NCBI GenBank assembly: GCA_016297415.1
Contig: JAEDGQ010000105.1
Location: 1-5,561, forward strand
Direction: 5' to 3'
DNA length: 5,561 nt
Source: Treponema sp.
Lineage (GTDB): Bacteria > Spirochaetota > Spirochaetia > Treponematales > Treponemataceae
Of this stretch, positions 1 to 5,507 are shown piece after piece. A model generated the notes under the pieces. That model was given only the letters and a program-made list of their open reading frames with translations. It ran no database searches and had not been told where the DNA came from. The translations under genes were made by a program, and so were the position numbers. Positions within the stretch are counted from its first letter, which is position 1. Each line of letters begins with the position of its first letter.

Positions 1-13
1 TTTATATCATTTC

Positions 14-42
14 ATTATAGCACGAAAAAGTAGAGGGGTCAG
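14..42 (-). promoter_or_regulatory. Possible minus-strand sigma-70-type promoter pointing out of the window
   Basis: On the minus strand there is a perfect TATAAT (plus positions 14-19), preceded at 17-bp spacing by CTGACC (37-42), which matches the TTGACA consensus at four of six positions. Transcription would run off the left edge, so any gene served lies outside the window. The -35 overlaps the short palindrome GGTCAGACC (37-45). The perfect -10 is the main support; the -35 is weak and no transcript can be verified. Confidence 0.35.
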
Positions 43-47
43 ACCTT

Positions 48-213
48 TTAATTTAACCTTAATATCCTTTTTCTGGACATGCTCCGTCGGATTCCTTTTC
101 TTTCAAACGCCTCTGTGCTTATCCTGTTTCGGATGCGTTTCTGGATCTGAAAGATGATGCTCCTGCTGATAGTTTAACACTTTTAGCTTAAATTCATTTG
201 AGTATTCAAACAA
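48..213 (-). pseudogene. Broken IS3-family orfA (HTH transposase subunit) remnant
   Basis: Starting from a possible TTG at 213-211, the minus strand reads FEYSNEFKLKVLNYQQEHH, which resembles the N-terminal helix-turn-helix segment of IS3/IS150-type OrfA proteins (pattern YS.EFKLKV). This frame stops at 105-103. A second frame, entered around 119, continues with EAFERKGIRRSMSRKR and stops at 50-48; it is rich in Arg and Lys, like the linker after the OrfA HTH. The reading is therefore short, frameshifted and missing most of the usual length of about 100-170 residues. It is very unlikely to make a functional protein. The alternative is chance resemblance in a 300-base non-coding stretch. Confidence 0.45.
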
Positions 214-266
214 AAAAAAATGCACCTCCTGAAATTGAACTTTATTTGTCCAGCTTTAGGGGTGCA
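212..266 (-). terminator. Hairpin with T-run downstream of yaaT
   Basis: On the minus strand TGCACC preceded by its pairing partner GGTGCA (plus 221-226 and 261-266) forms a stem that extends to about 8 bp with one G-T pair, and is followed directly by nine T residues (212-220). The loop of about 30 bases can fold a small inner hairpin (TGGAC/GTTCA). It lies about 40-90 bases past the yaaT stop, so it can serve as an intrinsic terminator for the M23-bactofilin-yaaR-yaaT operon. It coincides with the left end of the IS remnant, so termination may be a borrowed role. The long loop lowers confidence. Confidence 0.45.
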
Positions 267-304
267 CTTCACGTCCGCAGAGCCTTTTATTTGAAATTAT
301 AATC

Positions 305-1237
305 CTAATTGATTTTCCAGTGATTTCCGCCGTCCCGTTCAAAACGTTTGGCAGGAATTTCAAGAAGGCGACCATCTTCACCAAGCATTTTAATTGTCTG
401 TGTAAGAGGGTTTACATCTGTAATCCTGAACTGAGTACCATCATAGAAAATATGGATTCCTTCATTTGGAAGAGCTTTTCTTGCTTCAGAATACCAGGCA
501 AATTCATAACTTAAGCAGCATAAAAGGCGTCCGCACTGGCCGCTGATTTTCATAGAATTAAGGGACAGATTCTGATCTTTTGCCATACGGATTGAAACAG
601 GAGGAAGTCTGTCGCAGATGGAATGGCAGCAGCAAGGTCTGCCGCAAACACCAAGACCGCCTGTTACACGGCTTTCGTCTCTTACACCAATCTGGCGAAG
701 TTCAATTCTCATTTTAAATACGCTTACCAGATCTTTTACCAGTTCGCGGAAGTCTACACGGTTATCGCTGGAGAAAAAGAAAAGGGCCTTTGATTCTTCC
801 AGCAGGAAGTGAACAGAAACCAGCTTCATGTCCAGTTTATGGGCAGCTACTTTTTCCTTAAAAATCTTAAAAGCTTCTTCTTCTTTTGCAGCAAGCTCTC
901 TGTATTTATTGAAATCGGCTTCTGTAGCTTTGCGTTCTACCATAACTACATCGCTGGATTTTAATCCTACAGCATGTTTTGAAAGTCCTATTACTATAGC
1001 CATATCTTTGCCATAGCGTGTCGGGATAATTACTGCATCACCTTTTTTAAGATCAGGAAATCTTTCAGGAACAGTACAGTAGACACCTTCGCTTGAATAC
1101 TCAAGTTTAGTCAGGTAAAGTTTGTCAGGATATACGAACTGTTCGTCATTACTGTCATTCTTTTTTCTTGAGTCATGATCTTCCAGTTGTGAAAGGTCAT
1201 TCTCGTCTTCCATGTCCTGTTCAAAAATATCACTCAT
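305..1237 (-). CDS. yaaT: PSP1-domain protein, YaaT/RicT family
   Basis: A 310-residue protein of the PSP1/YaaT (RicT) family. In Bacillus subtilis RicT forms an iron-sulfur complex with RicA and RicF that helps RNase Y mature mRNAs; that role is only inferred here, and no RicA or RicF partner is in the window. Residues 1-34 are an acidic, probably disordered extension. The conserved core starts near residue 40 (KLYLTKLEY). The hallmark lies at 192-245: TGGLGVCGRPCCC, PVSIRMAKDQNLSLN (213-227), then SGQCGRLLCCLSYE. Cysteines 198, 202, 203, 204, 208, 235, 240 and 241 sit in this region, suitable for metal or cluster binding. The ATG at 1237 is supported by GGAG (1243-1246) five bases upstream. 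It is the last gene of the operon, 52 bases after yaaR. Family assignment is firm; the cellular function in this organism is not. Confidence 0.93.
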   Translation of the reverse strand: MSDIFEQDMEDENDLSQLEDHDSRKKNDSNDEQFVYPDKLYLTKLEYSSEGVYCTVPERFPDLKKGDAVIIPTRYGKDMAIVIGLSKHAVGLKSSDVVMVERKATEADFNKYRELAAKEEEAFKIFKEKVAAHKLDMKLVSVHFLLEESKALFFFSSDNRVDFRELVKDLVSVFKMRIELRQIGVRDESRVTGGLGVCGRPCCCHSICDRLPPVSIRMAKDQNLSLNSMKISGQCGRLLCCLSYEFAWYSEARKALPNEGIHIFYDGTQFRITDVNPLTQTIKMLGEDGRLLEIPAKRFERDGGNHWKIN

Positions 1238-1289
1238 AATTTCTCCAGACTGCTATTATGCAGGGTGTTGATAAATCTAATTTTAACTT

Positions 1290-1844
1290 TTAAGAGGCCA
1301 GTAAGTCTACAATAAGCCCGTTAATTTCTTCCAAACGCTTAAGCAGGTCAATGTTTTCTTTGTGATTATATACCAGATCACCGGCCAGTTGTTCCAGTTT
1401 TTGATTAATTACCTGAACCTGTGTATAGTAAGCTGGTTTGCCAGTCTTAACACTAATCAGAGGACGGCCTTTTTTTCGTCTGTATAAGGTTAAAACTTCA
1501 TAGTTATTCTTTGAAATATATTTCATGAAATTTCCCAGCTTGCGGCGATAATCGGAAATTCTTTCCATTGTTGGATTTTTTGTAAGGTTGTTACCGGCTA
1601 AATCCACCTCATCTTTTAAGAAAACAATAGCTTCTTCTTCGGTCATTCCTGCTATTTCTACAGGCAGACCGTCATTTGCAAGTTCAAATTCCTGCTGTGA
1701 TTTTTCCAGGGAATTTATAAAAGATGTTTTTTGTGTAGGGTTCAGCTTTTTTTCTTTGTCGGTTTCTTTAGCCTGTTGGTGGGAAGCTGCCTGTGCAGCA
1801 GCAAAATACAGTGACTGACCGTTAATACCATCAACACCGGCCAT
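1290..1844 (-). CDS. yaaR: YaaR-family (DUF327) protein
   Basis: A 184-residue soluble, charged, mostly helical protein with no signal peptide or membrane segment. It is assigned to the YaaR/DUF327 family from the C-terminal two thirds: YRRKLGNFMKYISKNNYEV (about 99-117), a basic turn RRKKGRPLISVKTGKP (122-137), then a predicted long helix with INQKLEQLAGDLV and LLKRLEEINGLIVDLL (about 146-182). Residues 1-50 are polar, low in conservation and probably flexible. The family has no established biochemical activity. In Firmicutes yaaR lies close to yaaT, with holB between them; here the two are adjacent without holB, which supports both assignments. The ATG is separated from the bactofilin stop by one base (TAATATG), with AAGG about nine bases upstream inside the bactofilin gene, implying translational coupling. 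Confidence 0.85.
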   Translation of the reverse strand: MAGVDGINGQSLYFAAAQAASHQQAKETDKEKKLNPTQKTSFINSLEKSQQEFELANDGLPVEIAGMTEEEAIVFLKDEVDLAGNNLTKNPTMERISDYRRKLGNFMKYISKNNYEVLTLYRRKKGRPLISVKTGKPAYYTQVQVINQKLEQLAGDLVYNHKENIDLLKRLEEINGLIVDLLAS

Positions 1845-1845
1845 A

Positions 1846-2253
1846 TTAGATTACCTTGCTGCGGATTACCTGTTTATCCAGGAAGCGTTTTGAGGATTTG
1901 TTGTATTCTTCATCATTACTTAAAGAAATACAGTGTCCGTTAAATACTACATTTTCTTCAATCTGAATGCTTTTTGTAGTAACGTTTCCGATAAGTACAG
2001 AATTAGAAAGAAGTTTAATGCCTTTTGGAGCAGTAATATCACCGATAACGATTCCGCCGATAACAACAGATGCTGCATCAATGTTTCCGCGGATGCGGGC
2101 TTTTTCACCGATAATTACATTGCTTGAAGTTTCAATTTTGCCGTCAATGTCGCCGTCTACACGAATAAAGCCGTTAATCTTAACGTCTCCAGAAACAAAT
2201 GAGCCGGGACCAATTAATGTGTTGATTGAAATATCTTCGATTGAAAAAGCCAT
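1846..2253 (-). CDS. Bactofilin (DUF583 polymer-forming cytoskeletal protein)
   Basis: A 135-residue bactofilin, a bacterial cytoskeletal protein that self-assembles into nucleotide-independent filaments, often at the inner membrane, and positions cell-wall enzymes. Residues about 11-110 show the right-handed beta-helix repeat pattern of short hydrophobic strands with regular glycines: NTLIGPGSFVSGDVKINGF, VDGDIDGKIETSSNVIIGE, ARIRGNIDAASVVIGG, VIGDITAPKGIKL, VLIGNVTTKSIQIEENVVFNG. Short tails flank the core; the basic C-terminus (SSKRFLDKQVIRSKV) could touch membrane or partners. Its start lies one base after the stop of the M23 peptidase gene (TAATATG) and no clear Shine-Dalgarno precedes it, so translation probably depends on coupling to the upstream gene. 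The pairing with an M23 peptidase matches known cell-shape modules such as CcmA with Csd proteins in Helicobacter. Confidence 0.93.
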   Translation of the reverse strand: MAFSIEDISINTLIGPGSFVSGDVKINGFIRVDGDIDGKIETSSNVIIGEKARIRGNIDAASVVIGGIVIGDITAPKGIKLLSNSVLIGNVTTKSIQIEENVVFNGHCISLSNDEEYNKSSKRFLDKQVIRSKVI

Positions 2254-2254
2254 A

Positions 2255-3277
2255 TTATTTTGAAAGTTTTACGTTAACGTATTTAGAAGGATCTACTACG
2301 TCTGAACCGATATGGATTTCGTAGTGAAGGTGAGGACCAGTTGTAATACCAGTATTACCAATAGTTCCAATAACCTGACGCTGAGAAACAAATTCACCTT
2401 TTTTTACACGGGCTGTCTGCATGTGGCAGTAGCGTGTGTAAATACCGTGTTTATGTTTAATGATAACGAAGTTACCGAAACTGAAGTCATAACCTACATT
2501 TACAACCTGACCGTTTGCAGTTGCAACAATAGGGTCACCAGAGCGCCATGTAGAAATATCAAGACCTTTGTGAACATACCACTGACCAGTAATAGGATGT
2601 GTGTTCTGACCGAAAGGCATTGAAATGTGACCAATTCCACCGCGAACAGGCCAGATGTTTGGAATGTCAGTAAAGAGAGTTTCCTGACTTTCAAGCATTT
2701 TACCAATCTGTTCAATTGGCTGTACTGCGCTTTCAAGGTAAGCATTGAGCTGACGGATATCTGTAGCTTCTTTTGTTGAACCAGTTACCTGACTCTGAGT
2801 GTCGTAAAGACTTGAAAGGTCTGAATCGTTCATGGAAGCTTTTGAAACAGAGCTTGAACTGTTGATTCCAAGAAGGGAAAGTGACTGAGAAAGTGAAGTC
2901 TGGAAACGCTTTGCAGTCTGTAAGAGATTGTTGTTTTCGTCCCGGAGTTCATCCAGACTTGCAAGAGTCTGACGGTTTTCATTCATAAGACGGCTGATTT
3001 CTGCATTTGAACCTGCTGCCTTTTTGTTGAAGTAAACGAAAGAACCGATGATTCCAACAAGAAGAACTAATCCAAAACAAAGGGAAAAAACATTAGTCTG
3101 GAAATTCAGGACTTTGTTCTGAGAATGAGGAACAATCATAATTGTAAGTTTGCTGTCGCAGGCTTTGATGAACCTTAAAATCACAGCTCCAGCTTTTGAA
3201 GCCCATGATTTAGCTACATTCAAGAAAGATGAGACAAAGTTCTTTTCAATTTTTTTGTAACGTCTAGTTTTTGCCAT
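2255..3277 (-). CDS. Membrane-anchored M23-family metallopeptidase (LytM-type)
   Basis: A 340-residue predicted peptidoglycan endopeptidase. Residues 1-62 are basic and include KLTIMIVPHSQNKV (43-56), a motif I associate with spirochete M23 proteins. One transmembrane helix lies at about 63-83 (VFSLCFGLVLLVGIIGSFVYF without further hydrophobic stretch), followed by a coiled-coil-like segment at about 91-135 and a Ser-rich linker. The catalytic domain spans about 210-334. Zinc and catalytic residues are complete: H236 and D240 (HKGLD), H285 (RYCHM), H316 and H318 (TGPHLHYEI), so it should be active, unlike degenerate LytM factors. The topology places the catalytic domain in the periplasm and the N-terminus in the cytoplasm, where it could meet the bactofilin. 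The ATG follows a GGGGA motif (3282-3286). It is the first gene of the operon. The exact wall bond cleaved cannot be told. Confidence 0.92.
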   Translation of the reverse strand: MAKTRRYKKIEKNFVSSFLNVAKSWASKAGAVILRFIKACDSKLTIMIVPHSQNKVLNFQTNVFSLCFGLVLLVGIIGSFVYFNKKAAGSNAEISRLMNENRQTLASLDELRDENNNLLQTAKRFQTSLSQSLSLLGINSSSSVSKASMNDSDLSSLYDTQSQVTGSTKEATDIRQLNAYLESAVQPIEQIGKMLESQETLFTDIPNIWPVRGGIGHISMPFGQNTHPITGQWYVHKGLDISTWRSGDPIVATANGQVVNVGYDFSFGNFVIIKHKHGIYTRYCHMQTARVKKGEFVSQRQVIGTIGNTGITTGPHLHYEIHIGSDVVDPSKYVNVKLSK

Positions 3278-3322
3278 TTATTCCCCGGAAACAATTTTCC
3301 CAAGCATAGATATAACATTTTT

Positions 3323-3352
3323 ATAATATCATAGTAGAATGAACAGTGTCAA
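3323..3352 (-). promoter_or_regulatory. Predicted promoter of the M23-bactofilin-yaaR-yaaT operon
   Basis: On the minus strand a perfect TTGACA (plus 3347-3352) is followed after 18 bp by TATTAT (3323-3328), five of six matches to the -10 consensus. Transcription would begin near 3316, leaving a leader of about 40 bases before the M23 start codon. The -35 lies 13 bases inside the left border of the miniature element at 3366, so the insertion leaves the promoter intact but replaces everything upstream of it. Confidence 0.7.
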
Positions 3353-3365
3353 ACAAAGCAGGACT

Positions 3366-3490
3366 CAGGGCAAACGTATATAGTTACAAGCACAAAACGC
3401 GTGTAGCATGCCAGCATGCGGTTTCGACAAGACGTTTTCACGACTGGAAGCCATTTTTAGCAGGGAATATATTATAATGCGTTTGCCCTG
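3366..3490 (+). mobile_element. 125-bp miniature inverted-repeat element (MITE), copy 1
   Basis: A non-coding element with perfect 11-bp terminal inverted repeats, CAGGGCAAACG at 3366-3376 and CGTTTGCCCTG at 3480-3490, flanked by a perfect 10-bp target duplication. It is too short to code for a transposase and so would be mobilised in trans. CAGGG ends with duplications of 8-10 bp fit, from memory, the ISAs1 family; no such transposase is in the window. Inside are a central hairpin (3398-3420), a second CAGGG at 3461-3465 and an AT-rich palindrome ATTATAAT at 3471-3478. It sits between the divergent M23 and tatD promoters. The 62-residue minus-strand reading frame across it is not considered a gene. 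Confidence 0.88.
3398..3420. repeat. Hairpin-forming palindrome in the centre of the MITE
   Basis: GCATG (3406-3410), loop CCAG, CATGC (3415-3419) can form a 5-bp stem; a competing stem pairs CGCGTG (3398-3403) with CATGCG (3415-3420) with one G-T pair. It could be a folding element of the MITE in single-stranded form or in RNA. No T-run follows on either strand, so it is not an obvious terminator. Confidence 0.45.
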
Positions 3491-3505
3491 AAGCAGGACT
3501 TCAGT

Positions 3506-3535
3506 TTGACAACAAAAACATTCTCGTGTTATTCT
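3506..3535 (+). promoter_or_regulatory. Predicted tatD promoter
   Basis: A perfect TTGACA at 3506-3511 is followed after 18 bp by TATTCT (3530-3535), four of six -10 matches. The spacing equals that of the divergent M23 promoter. The -35 begins only 15 bases after the right border of the MITE. Transcription would start near 3542, giving a leader of about 70 bases. The -35 is excellent and the -10 mediocre. Confidence 0.55.
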
Positions 3536-3614
3536 TATCGGCGTAAACAACAAAGCAGATAATCTTTTTTCAGGATTTCTGTACTATCATTTTCTATTTC
3601 GGAAGAATAAAGCA

Positions 3615-4397
3615 ATGCAGTTTTTTGATACTCATGCTCACATCGGGCTTATTTACGATGATCCTATTGAACAATTACGCGTTATTCAGCAGGCAAAGCA
3701 GGCTGGAGTAAGCCGTATTGTGTCCATTAATAATTCTCTTCATGACTTTAAAAAAGTTTATGCTAATTTAAAGGCAATTCCGGGAATTTATCATGCAGTT
3801 GGTGTAGCTCCATCAGAAGTTACAACTCCAGGTAAGGACTGGATTCAGACAATTGAAGACAGCCTTAAACTGCCAAATGTTGTTGCCGTTGGTGAAACTG
3901 GTCTTGATTATTACAAACAGTTCGGTGACAAAAGAACACAGATTGAAATGTTCATTACTCAGCTTGAACTTGCTCAGAAATACAATCTGCCAGTAATCAT
4001 TCATAACCGGGAAGCAGGAAAAGATCTTTTTGATGTTTTGAAAGAACGCATTCCAGAAAAAGGTGCAATCCTTCACTGCTATTCTGAAGATGCTGCTTAT
4101 GCAAAGAAATGTCTGGAAACAGGCCTTAATGTTTATTTCTCTTTTGCAGGAAACCTTACTTACCGTAATGCACGCAACCTTCACGAAACAGTTCTGGAAA
4201 TTCCTCACGACAGAATTCTTATTGAAACAGAAAGTCCGTTCATGATTCCAGCAGAGTTCCGTGAAAAGAAACGAACAATGCCTGCTTATCTTCCTTCTAC
4301 AGCAAGATTCCTGGCAGAAATGCTTGATATTCCTGTTGAAGAATTAAGCCGGCAGCTCTGGACTAACAGCTGCAGAATCTTTAATCTGCCGGAATAA
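3615..4397 (+). CDS. tatD: TatD-family metal-dependent hydrolase (putative DNase)
   Basis: A 260-residue cytoplasmic TIM-barrel hydrolase of the TatD family, normal in length. Characterised TatD enzymes are metal-dependent 3'-5' exonucleases or deoxyribonucleases involved in DNA repair or turnover. Visible metal-site residues are H7 and H9 (FDTHAH), E94 (GETGLDYY, 93-100), H130 (VIIHNR) and H154 (LHCYS). Two positions depart from the usual family pattern. The motif normally ETDSP reads ETESP, so the expected metal-binding aspartate is E206; and the usual GxHP reads GVAP (A65 in place of histidine). These changes may mark a divergent subfamily with altered metal or substrate use. The ATG at 3615 is preceded by GGAAG (3601-3605) nine bases upstream and gives the expected family N-terminus. 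A strong terminator follows, so it is probably monocistronic. The family call is firm, the substrate is not known. Confidence 0.9.
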   Translation: MQFFDTHAHIGLIYDDPIEQLRVIQQAKQAGVSRIVSINNSLHDFKKVYANLKAIPGIYHAVGVAPSEVTTPGKDWIQTIEDSLKLPNVVAVGETGLDYYKQFGDKRTQIEMFITQLELAQKYNLPVIIHNREAGKDLFDVLKERIPEKGAILHCYSEDAAYAKKCLETGLNVYFSFAGNLTYRNARNLHETVLEIPHDRILIETESPFMIPAEFREKKRTMPAYLPSTARFLAEMLDIPVEELSRQLWTNSCRIFNLPE

Positions 4398-4404
4398 AAA
4401 ATAG

Positions 4405-4440
4405 AAATCTGTTTGCCAGCCGGTGAACAGATTTTTTTTT
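4405..4440 (+). terminator. Strong intrinsic terminator after tatD
   Basis: Stem AAATCTGTTTGCC (4405-4417) and GGTGAACAGATTT (4422-4434) pair over 13 bp, including two G-T pairs, around the loop AGCC. The 3' arm runs into a stretch of nine T (4432-4440). It starts eight bases after the tatD stop codon. The run of A before the stem could make it partly bidirectional, but only plus-strand transcription reaches it. Confidence 0.92.
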
Positions 4441-4449
4441 ACCAGACTT

Positions 4450-4480
4450 CTGAAGAACTGTTCAGTTTTTACTATATAAC
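4450..4480 (+). promoter_or_regulatory. Weak candidate dusB promoter region
   Basis: Because tatD ends in a strong terminator, dusB should have its own promoter in 4441-4490. The best -10 is TATATA (4473-4478) or the overlapping TATAAC (4475-4480). At 17-bp spacing the -35 candidates are CTGAAG (4450-4455) and GAAGAA, both poor. The -10 sequence is reasonable but the -35 is not convincing, so read-through from tatD or a different sigma factor remains possible. Confidence 0.25.
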
Positions 4481-4504
4481 ATGGAATAACATGGAGATTT
4501 AATG
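4477..4504 (+). other. Tandem TAACATGGA repeat with two mini-ORFs ahead of dusB
   Basis: TAACATGGA occurs twice back to back (4477-4485 and 4487-4495, one base apart). Each copy holds an ATG: the first reads Met-Glu-stop, the second Met-Glu-Ile-stop. The second stop codon overlaps the dusB start codon as TAATG (4500-4504). The second copy also provides GGAG (4493-4496), five bases before the dusB ATG, which is likely the working ribosome-binding site. Whether the mini-ORFs are translated is unknown. Confidence 0.5.
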
Positions 4505-5488
4505 TCTGATTTTTATCATCCCGTAAAAATAGGTAATCTTTCTCTTAAGGGCAACATTTTTCTGGCCCCAATGGCTGATTTTTCAGATGCCAGTTATCGC
4601 TCGGTATGCTATGACTGTGGTGTGGATTTTACTTACACAGAACTCATCAGTTCAGAAGCACTGGTCAGGGACAACAAAAAGACACTTGATATGATTGTCA
4701 GAGCTCCAGGAGAGCCAAACTATGCAGTTCAGATTTTTGGTTCTTCCCCACAGATTATGGCGGATGCTGCCAGAGTAGTTCTTGCAAATACAGACTGTAA
4801 CTGTATTGATATAAACTGTGGTTGTCCTGTACCAAAGGTAACAAAAACCGGTGCAGGAAGTGTTCTTACCAGAGAGCCGGAAAAACTTCATTTAATAACA
4901 AAAGCTGTTGTTGATGCAGTGGAAGGAAAAGTTCCTGTAACTGTAAAAATCCGCAAAGGTTGGGACAACAATCACATTACTTTTAAGGAATGTGGTCAGG
5001 CTGCTCTTGATGGGGGAGCTGCTGCAATTGCCATTCACGGAAGGACTACGGCCCAGGGATACAGCGGAGAAGCCGACTGGAATGCTATAAAAGAACTTGT
5101 TGAATTTATAGACGGCAGAATTCCTGTTTTTGGAAATGGCGATGTAAAAACTCCGGAAGATGCAAAGCGAATGTTTGAAGAAACTGGCTGTGACGGCATA
5201 ATGATTGGACGTGCAGCCCAGGGAAATCCTTTTATTTTTACAAAAGTCAGGGAGTTTCTTACAACAGGTAAAATTACAGATATTCCCATGAAAACAAGCC
5301 TGAAAATGGGATTCAGGGAACTGGATCTGCTGGTTAAGGCTACCGGAGAAAAAGGTGCCTGCATGAAAATGAGGGGCCGTTTCAGTAATTACATTCGTGG
5401 ATTTGACGGAGCAAAGGAACTGCGTCTTAAAGTAATTCAATGTTCGACTGTTCAGGATTTTGAAAACGTTTTGAAAGAATATATGTAA
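4502..5488 (+). CDS. dusB: tRNA-dihydrouridine synthase, DusB-like
   Basis: A 328-residue FMN enzyme that reduces uridine to dihydrouridine in the D-loop of tRNA with NADPH; length is typical of bacterial DusB. Motifs in order: LAPMADFSDASYR (21-33, the family FMN site, usually APMAGxTD), NCGCPVPKVTKTGAG (105-119) with the catalytic acid C108, VKIRKGWD (148-155) with the flavin-contacting K149, HGRTTAQGYSGEADW (179-193), GNGDV (211-215) and GIMIGRAAQGNPFIF (232-246) for FMN phosphate binding. A helical tRNA-recognition domain occupies about 250-328. All key residues are present, so it should be active. In Escherichia coli DusB modifies U17; the position targeted here cannot be read from sequence, and other subfamilies remain possible. 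The ATG has GGAG five bases upstream and overlaps a mini-ORF stop. No terminator is visible before the MITE copy 19 bases downstream. Confidence 0.93.
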   Translation: MSDFYHPVKIGNLSLKGNIFLAPMADFSDASYRSVCYDCGVDFTYTELISSEALVRDNKKTLDMIVRAPGEPNYAVQIFGSSPQIMADAARVVLANTDCNCIDINCGCPVPKVTKTGAGSVLTREPEKLHLITKAVVDAVEGKVPVTVKIRKGWDNNHITFKECGQAALDGGAAAIAIHGRTTAQGYSGEADWNAIKELVEFIDGRIPVFGNGDVKTPEDAKRMFEETGCDGIMIGRAAQGNPFIFTKVREFLTTGKITDIPMKTSLKMGFRELDLLVKATGEKGACMKMRGRFSNYIRGFDGAKELRLKVIQCSTVQDFENVLKEYM

Positions 5489-5507
5489 TAAAGAAGTCAG
5501 CTTTAAC

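Larger units (their letters stand above)
48..271 (-). mobile_element. Decayed left end of an IS3-family (IS150-like) insertion sequence
   Basis: Read on the minus strand from 271, the sequence begins TGAAGTGCACCCCTAAAGC followed by TGGACAAAT. From memory this resembles the left ends of IS150-group elements, which begin TG..TGCACCC with TGGAC some bases further in. A GGAGG ribosome-binding motif (225-230 region) and a degenerate orfA follow, in the order and spacing expected of such an element. The second ORF and a recognisable right end are absent, so it is a fragment; the inner boundary near 48 is only where orfA-like coding ends. The element begins 34 bases after the yaaT stop codon. Identification rests on recognition of the end and the orfA peptide, not on a search. 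Confidence 0.5.
3356..3500. repeat. 10-bp direct repeats (target-site duplication) around the miniature element
   Basis: AAGCAGGACT occurs at 3356-3365 and again at 3491-3500, exactly abutting the two ends of the 125-bp element. The match stops at both outer borders: the base before the left copy is A, before the right copy G. A perfect 10-bp duplication at exact element borders is strong evidence of a transposition event, and the lack of mutations suggests that it is not ancient. Confidence 0.9.

Noticed and set aside
35..45. GGGGTCAGACC palindrome as a terminator or REP-like repeat
   Set aside because: GGTC-A-GACC leaves a one-base loop and cannot form a hairpin; only one copy is present in the window, so a repeat family cannot be supported.
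1238..1289. Separate promoter for yaaT in the 52-base gap after yaaR
   Set aside because: A CATAAT-like -10 is present on the minus strand at 1255-1260 but no -35 of acceptable quality is found at 16-18 bp, so read-through from the operon is the simpler view.
1967..2263. 98-residue plus-strand frame opposite the bactofilin gene
   Set aside because: Repetitive Ile/Thr/Pro composition mirrors the antisense of the bactofilin beta-helix repeats; no independent evidence of coding.
3391..3436. attC-like integron recombination site in the element
   Set aside because: The paired simple sites expected of attC (GTTRRRY-type cores on both arms) are not present, and the direct duplication plus terminal repeats fit transposition.
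3471..3478. Outward promoter inside the MITE (ATTATAAT palindrome gives TATAAT on both strands)
   Set aside because: No acceptable -35 hexamer lies 16-18 bp upstream on either strand.
3365..3553. 62-residue minus-strand open frame across the MITE
   Set aside because: It crosses the element border and the target duplication, so its sequence was assembled by the insertion; no family resemblance and no ribosome-binding motif.
3813..4208. 131-residue minus-strand frame opposite tatD
   Set aside because: It is the antisense of well-conserved TatD coding sequence, without motif or start signal.
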